A DNA stretch of 64,000 nt, from NCBI GenBank assembly GCA_963734055.1, contig CAVTFQ010000002.1:558001-622000 (forward strand), written 5' to 3'. Below the pieces are notes generated by a model. It was not told the DNA's origin, made no database searches, and was given only the letters and a program-made list of their open reading frames with translations. Both the position numbers and the translations under genes were made by a program. Source of the DNA: CAIWHR01 sp963734055 (lineage in GTDB: Bacteria > Pseudomonadota > Gammaproteobacteria > Burkholderiales > Casimicrobiaceae). Numbering within the stretch: position 1 is the first letter of the stretch; each line of letters opens with the position of its first letter. This document shows, in pieces, positions 61,042 through 64,000 of the stretch.

Positions 61042-61497
61042 ATGGCAGCGAAGCAAGCCACGGTAAACGCGGTGGTCGCACGGAAGCCCAAGGTCCTCTC
61101 CGAGGAGGATCTCCTCAAGGCTCCGGAGAAGGACTACATGAACGAGGCGCAGCTCGCCTTCTTCCGGCAGCGGCTCACCGAGCTGCGCGACCAGCTCTTG
61201 CAGAACGCCGATGACACGGGCGAGCATCTGCGCGAGAACGAGATCACGACCGATCCTTCGGACCGTGCGACGCTCGAGGAGGAGTACACGCTCGAGCTCC
61301 GCACGCGCGACCGCGAGCGGAAGCTTCTCAAGAAGGTCGAGAAGTCGATCAAGATGATCGACGACGGCAGCTACGGCTACTGCGAGGAAACGGGGGAGCC
61401 GATCGGCATTCCCCGCCTCCTTGCGCGCCCGACGGCGACGCTGTCGCTCGAGGCGCAGGAGCGTCGCGAGCGGGTGCAGAAGCTCTACGGGGACTGA
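61042..61497 (+). CDS. dksA: RNA polymerase-binding transcription factor DksA
   Basis: A 151-residue protein with an N-terminal extension, the coiled coil, and the tip motif D71-x-x-D74-R-A76 ('DPSDRATLEEEYTLEL') that enters the polymerase channel with ppGpp. The zinc finger is reduced: only C114 remains in 'GYCEETGEPIGIPRLLARPTATLSLEAQ', where the classical form has four cysteines. Such low-Cys DksA forms are known. ATG 61042 is chosen over the frame from 60919. A terminator follows. Confidence 0.94.
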   Translation: MAAKQATVNAVVARKPKVLSEEDLLKAPEKDYMNEAQLAFFRQRLTELRDQLLQNADDTGEHLRENEITTDPSDRATLEEEYTLELRTRDRERKLLKKVEKSIKMIDDGSYGYCEETGEPIGIPRLLARPTATLSLEAQERRERVQKLYGD

Positions 61498-61548
61498 TCG
61501 AAGGTTTCGGCAGTTTCGGGGCGCACTGCTCCCTGACACGCCGGAGCT

Positions 61549-61577
61549 GAGGGGATGGACCACGCCATCCCCTCTTT
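61549..61577 (+). terminator. dksA: Intrinsic terminator of dksA
   Basis: Perfect 10-bp arms GAGGGGATGG (61549-61558) and CCATCCCCTC (61565-61574), 6-base loop, followed by TTT. It lies 52 bp after the dksA stop and 15 bp before the stop of the convergent PuuD-like gene. Confidence 0.75.
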
Positions 61578-61591
61578 GCCCGCCGCCCGGC

Positions 61592-62071
61592 TCAGAACGG
61601 GTGGTGCCAGCCCGTCGCCATGAAGAACAGCAGCGGGATCGAGAGCATCGTGTTCGTGCGCGAGGCAAGGAACGCGACGCGCCGGGCCTTGGCCTTCTCC
61701 TCGTCGGTCGCGGGCTTCATGCCGAGGATCTTCTGCTGGTTGGGCCAGATCAGGACCCACACGTTGAAGAGCATGATCGTGCCGAGCCACGCGCCGACAC
61801 CGATCCCGGCCACGCCCGGCGACAGCGTGAACGCCGGAATGAACTGGTTGCCGAGGAGCGCCGCCCCCGCGAGCCACGTCACGACCGCGGACCAGCGGAA
61901 GTACAGGAGCGCACGCGGTGCGACGTGCTTCGTGATGCCGGCGGCCGTGTTGTCGGCGCTCGCGGCCTTCAGCGCGGCAACCTGTACGAAGTTGAAGTAG
62001 TAGAGCAGGCCGATCCACATGATGCCGGCCATGAAGTGGATCCACCTTGCGATCGCGGGATAGAGATCCAT
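61592..62071 (-). CDS. PuuD/urate-oxidase-N-like membrane protein
   Basis: A 159-residue protein with four membrane helices. The N-terminal 'LYPAIARWIHFMAGIMWIGLLYYFNFVQV' matches the membrane domain of urate hydroxylase PuuD, but the cytochrome c tail of PuuD is absent. 'VWVLIWPNQQKILGM' and 'SRTNTMLSIPLLFFMATGWHHPF' are also family-like. Conserved His could bind haem. ATG 62071 is preceded after 14 bp by a 31-residue membrane peptide gene on the same strand. Confidence 0.85.
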   Translation of the reverse strand: MDLYPAIARWIHFMAGIMWIGLLYYFNFVQVAALKAASADNTAAGITKHVAPRALLYFRWSAVVTWLAGAALLGNQFIPAFTLSPGVAGIGVGAWLGTIMLFNVWVLIWPNQQKILGMKPATDEEKAKARRVAFLASRTNTMLSIPLLFFMATGWHHPF

Positions 62072-62085
62072 GGCGTGCGCCTCCG

Positions 62086-62181
62086 TCAGGTGAGAAGGCC
62101 GCGGACGACGAAAACCAGGATCGCCGTCAGCACCAGGCCGGAGATGATCGTGCCCCAGAGTGAATCGAGCGGGTTCTTCAT
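62086..62181 (-). CDS. 31-residue single-pass membrane protein
   Basis: ATG 62181 opens 'MKNPLDSLWGTIISGLVLTAILVFVVRGLLT', ending with TGA 62088-62086. It has one hydrophobic helix (residues 11-30). GGAGG lies 6 bp upstream of this ATG; another ATG at 62187 abuts the site and is less likely. It is the first gene in a unit with the PuuD-like gene, under a good promoter. It may be a small partner subunit of that protein; no family name is known to me. Confidence 0.7.
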   Translation of the reverse strand: MKNPLDSLWGTIISGLVLTAILVFVVRGLLT

Positions 62182-62228
62182 CGTCATCCTCCATTGTCGA
62201 CGGTCGGTCGACCGCCTCGAGTCCGCGG

Positions 62229-62258
62229 ATTCTAGCAAGTGCGCGAGTGGCCGACCAA
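62229..62258 (-). promoter_or_regulatory. Promoter of the small membrane protein and PuuD-like gene
   Basis: On the minus strand TTGGTC (62258-62253), 18 bases, then TAGAAT (62234-62229) with TGC before it (extended -10), followed by CCG. The ATG at 62181 lies about 48 bp downstream. Confidence 0.55.
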
Positions 62259-62325
62259 CGCTGGCGGCGTGCGGCGACGGTGCATCGCGTCCCCGGTCCG
62301 CGGCATGCGCCCGGGCGGCCTCGGC

Positions 62326-62354
62326 TTGTGGGATGTCTATGCCGGGAACATAAT
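62326..62354 (+). promoter_or_regulatory. Possible promoter of the STAS protein gene
   Basis: TTGTGG at 62326-62331, 17 bases, then CATAAT at 62349-62354, followed by CACC. ATG 62433 is 79 bp on. GAGGAGG at 62411-62417 may be the ribosome site, though the spacing (about 15) is long. Confidence 0.4.
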
Positions 62355-62432
62355 CACCATCCTGCTCTCAAATGCCTGCTTCCGCCCGTGGAGGCGAAAG
62401 CCCCGCGCGGCGAGGAGGTCCAGCCGACACCG

Positions 62433-63671
62433 ATGGCGCTGTTTTCGAAGCCGCCGAGCAAGAAGCCGACTCCTGGCGCCAGCCGGCCCAAGATCGTGTC
62501 TTCGCAGCCGACCGCAAGGTCGCCCTCGGCGCGCGAGGTCGCGAGCCACGCGACCAACAAGGTCGCATCGGCCGGCGACAAACGCCCGGCGGAGCCGGCC
62601 GGCGAGATCACGGTGTCGGGCGCGAGCCTGATCGAGTGGGCACCGCCCGGCCAGCCGAGCTTCGAAGTGGCGCAGGCGAACCCGGGGCTCTGCGCGGTGC
62701 TCGAGGATGCCGCGCTACGCTACGCGAGCGGCCACGCCGCGAAGGCGCGCGAGCTGCTCGAGCAGGGCGTGCAGACGGATCACGACACGAAAATTTCGCC
62801 ACTCGCGTGGCTGGCGCTGTTCGATCTGCAGCAGCGTTCCGGCGACAAGGCCGCGTTCGACCAGTTCGCGCTCAAGTACGTCGTGCAGTTCGAGCGGTCG
62901 GCGCCTGCGTGGGAGGCGACCGAGAAACCGAAGGGGGGACCTCGCCTCGCCGGGGCCTACATCGGACTCACGGGCAAGCTCACTGCCGCGGTCGCCACGC
63001 AGCTCGAAGGCCTGCAGCGCGCGATGGCGAAGCAGCTTCCGGAGGTCCGCCTCGATTTCATGTCGGTGACGGGCTTAGACGACGAGGGTGCGCGACTCCT
63101 CGCTGCGGCGCTCGGCGAGGCTCGTCGCCGGAAGTTCGCGGTGCAGCTGCAGCGCGTCGAGAAGCTCAAGCCGCCACTCGATGCGGCGATCAAAGGGGGG
63201 CGCGACGGCGGCGAGGGCGCATGGCTCCTGTCGCTCGAGCTGCTGCAGTGGTCGAACGCGCACGCGGCGTTCGAGGACCGTGCGGTCGAGTATGCCGTGA
63301 CCTTCGAGCTGTCGCCGCCTTCGTGGGAGCCTCCCGTCAACGCGAAGCCCGCGACCGAGGCGCTGCCGGCGGAATCCGCCGACGCGGCGGATGCGGACAG
63401 CGACGCGCTGCGGTGGTCGGGCGTCATGGCGGGCTCGGCCGTGCCGCAACTCGGAAGGCTTTCGGAGTTCGCGCCCGGCCGGACCGTGATTCCGGTCGAC
63501 ATGAGCGAGGTCGAGCGGATCGATTTCGTCTGCGCGGGCGCCCTGCTCAACACGATCAACCGGATCGAATCGCAGCGAAAGTCGGTGCAGATCATCGGCG
63601 CGACGCCGATTGTCAGGGTGCTGCTGCTGCTCATCGGCATTTCTCCGCGGCACTTCGTCAAGAAGGCATAG
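62433..63671 (+). CDS. Protein with two (helical + STAS-like) units
   Basis: A 412-residue cytoplasmic protein. After a Pro/Ser/Lys-rich N-terminus (1-60) come a helical segment (85-160) and a STAS-like region (170-250), then a second helical segment (258-300) and a STAS domain (320-412). The helical parts match each other: 'PLAWLALFDLQQRSGDKAAFDQFALKYVVQFERSAPAW' pairs with 'GAWLLSLELLQWSNAHAAFEDRAVEYAVTFELSPPSW'. STAS folds often act in partner binding or sulfate/anti-sigma control. It lies upstream of hslV in the same direction; the function is unknown. Confidence 0.82.
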   Translation: MALFSKPPSKKPTPGASRPKIVSSQPTARSPSAREVASHATNKVASAGDKRPAEPAGEITVSGASLIEWAPPGQPSFEVAQANPGLCAVLEDAALRYASGHAAKARELLEQGVQTDHDTKISPLAWLALFDLQQRSGDKAAFDQFALKYVVQFERSAPAWEATEKPKGGPRLAGAYIGLTGKLTAAVATQLEGLQRAMAKQLPEVRLDFMSVTGLDDEGARLLAAALGEARRRKFAVQLQRVEKLKPPLDAAIKGGRDGGEGAWLLSLELLQWSNAHAAFEDRAVEYAVTFELSPPSWEPPVNAKPATEALPAESADAADADSDALRWSGVMAGSAVPQLGRLSEFAPGRTVIPVDMSEVERIDFVCAGALLNTINRIESQRKSVQIIGATPIVRVLLLLIGISPRHFVKKA

Positions 63672-63769
63672 TGGCGACCCGCCCGCCCGCGGGGTGGGCC
63701 GGCCTCTCCGAGGAAGGGCCGCCCTCGCGGCTTTCGGAGACCAACGCCGCGGGGCCGTCCCGCAACCAC

Positions 63770-64000
63770 ATGGAAACGTTCCACGGAACCACGATCCTCT
63801 GCGTACGCCGCGACGGCGCCGTCGCGCTCGGCGGCGACGGACAGGTGACGCTCGGCAGCGTCGTCGTGAAGGCGACCGCGCGCAAGGTGCGCCGCCTCTA
63901 CAACGACCGCGTCCTCGCGGGCTTCGCCGGGGCGACGGCCGACGCGTTCACGCTGTTCGAGCGCTTCGAGGGAAAGCTCGAGAAGCATCAGGGTCACCTG
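63770..64000 (+). CDS. hslV: ATP-dependent protease peptidase subunit HslV, N-terminal part
   Basis: ATG 63770 opens 'METFHGTTILCVRRDGAVALGGDGQVTLG', the classical HslV start; the mature enzyme begins at the catalytic Thr after Gly6. 77 codons are visible before the window ends. It forms a proteasome-like double ring with HslU. Its hslU partner in this window lies 11 kb away on the other strand. What follows hslV beyond 64000 is not seen. Confidence 0.95.
   Translation, partial: METFHGTTILCVRRDGAVALGGDGQVTLGSVVVKATARKVRRLYNDRVLAGFAGATADAFTLFERFEGKLEKHQGHL

Overview
The window is high-GC (about two thirds G+C by eye), densely coded DNA from a bacterial chromosome. Gene content points to a betaproteobacterium, most likely a soil or freshwater Burkholderiales-like lineage: LptE, HolA, RsmE, DsbD, HslU/HslV, DksA and a type A RNase P RNA are present, together with a TRAP uptake system and sugar-acid catabolism. 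Dispersed hairpin repeats of the 'CATCCCCGC...GCGGGGAT' kind fit this too. I see no tRNA, rRNA, CRISPR array, prophage or intact insertion sequence. The assignment is inference from gene content, not from a database search.

Region 1 (1-11335) is a catabolic island for an acidic sugar. It holds the end of a zinc alcohol dehydrogenase (idonate-dehydrogenase type), a complete TRAP transporter (dctP, dctQ, dctM), an enolase-superfamily dehydratase, a full-length UxaA-type dehydratase, an orphan sugar-type ABC ATPase with its own promoter, and an IlvD/Edd-type [2Fe-2S] dehydratase. On the opposite strand lie a stand-alone SAF-domain protein and an RraA-type aldolase. The substrate cannot be read from sequence.

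Region 2 (11496-37170) is mostly core and maintenance genes. It includes a PA0069-type radical SAM protein and OsmC, then a calcium module (P-type ATPase, universal stress protein, CaCA exchanger). A sulfhydrylase, hydrolase and membrane-protein block is followed by an acetyltransferase, RsmE and phosphoesterase operon, then an ABC exporter and a phospholipase D-like protein. After these come leuS-lptE-holA, a GDT1-type exporter, dsbD, a membrane M48 protease and a YjgN-type membrane protein. At 37262 there is a decayed HlyD-like gene.

Region 3 (38337-49135) is a surface-glycan cluster. It has three methyltransferases, an acyltransferase, a family 2 glycosyltransferase, UDP-xylose synthase, a polytopic membrane protein, and a large secreted protein with FG-GAP/VCBS-like repeats joined to a beta-helix. 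It also has two related lipoproteins whose domain resembles the C-terminus of the membrane protein. This is the least ordinary part of the window.

Region 4 (49265-64000) has an SAF-domain oxidoreductase and AEC permease downstream of hslU, a tannase/feruloyl-esterase-like enzyme, and an SOD-like lipoprotein before fabI. A phytoene-desaturase-like oxidoreductase and an MFS permease follow, then rnpB (antisense), pyrC, dksA, a PuuD-like membrane protein with a 31-residue partner, a duplicated STAS protein and the start of hslV. hslU and hslV are usually adjacent but lie 11 kb apart here on opposite strands. Many promoters share a -10 box of the form TAnAATC without a good -35.
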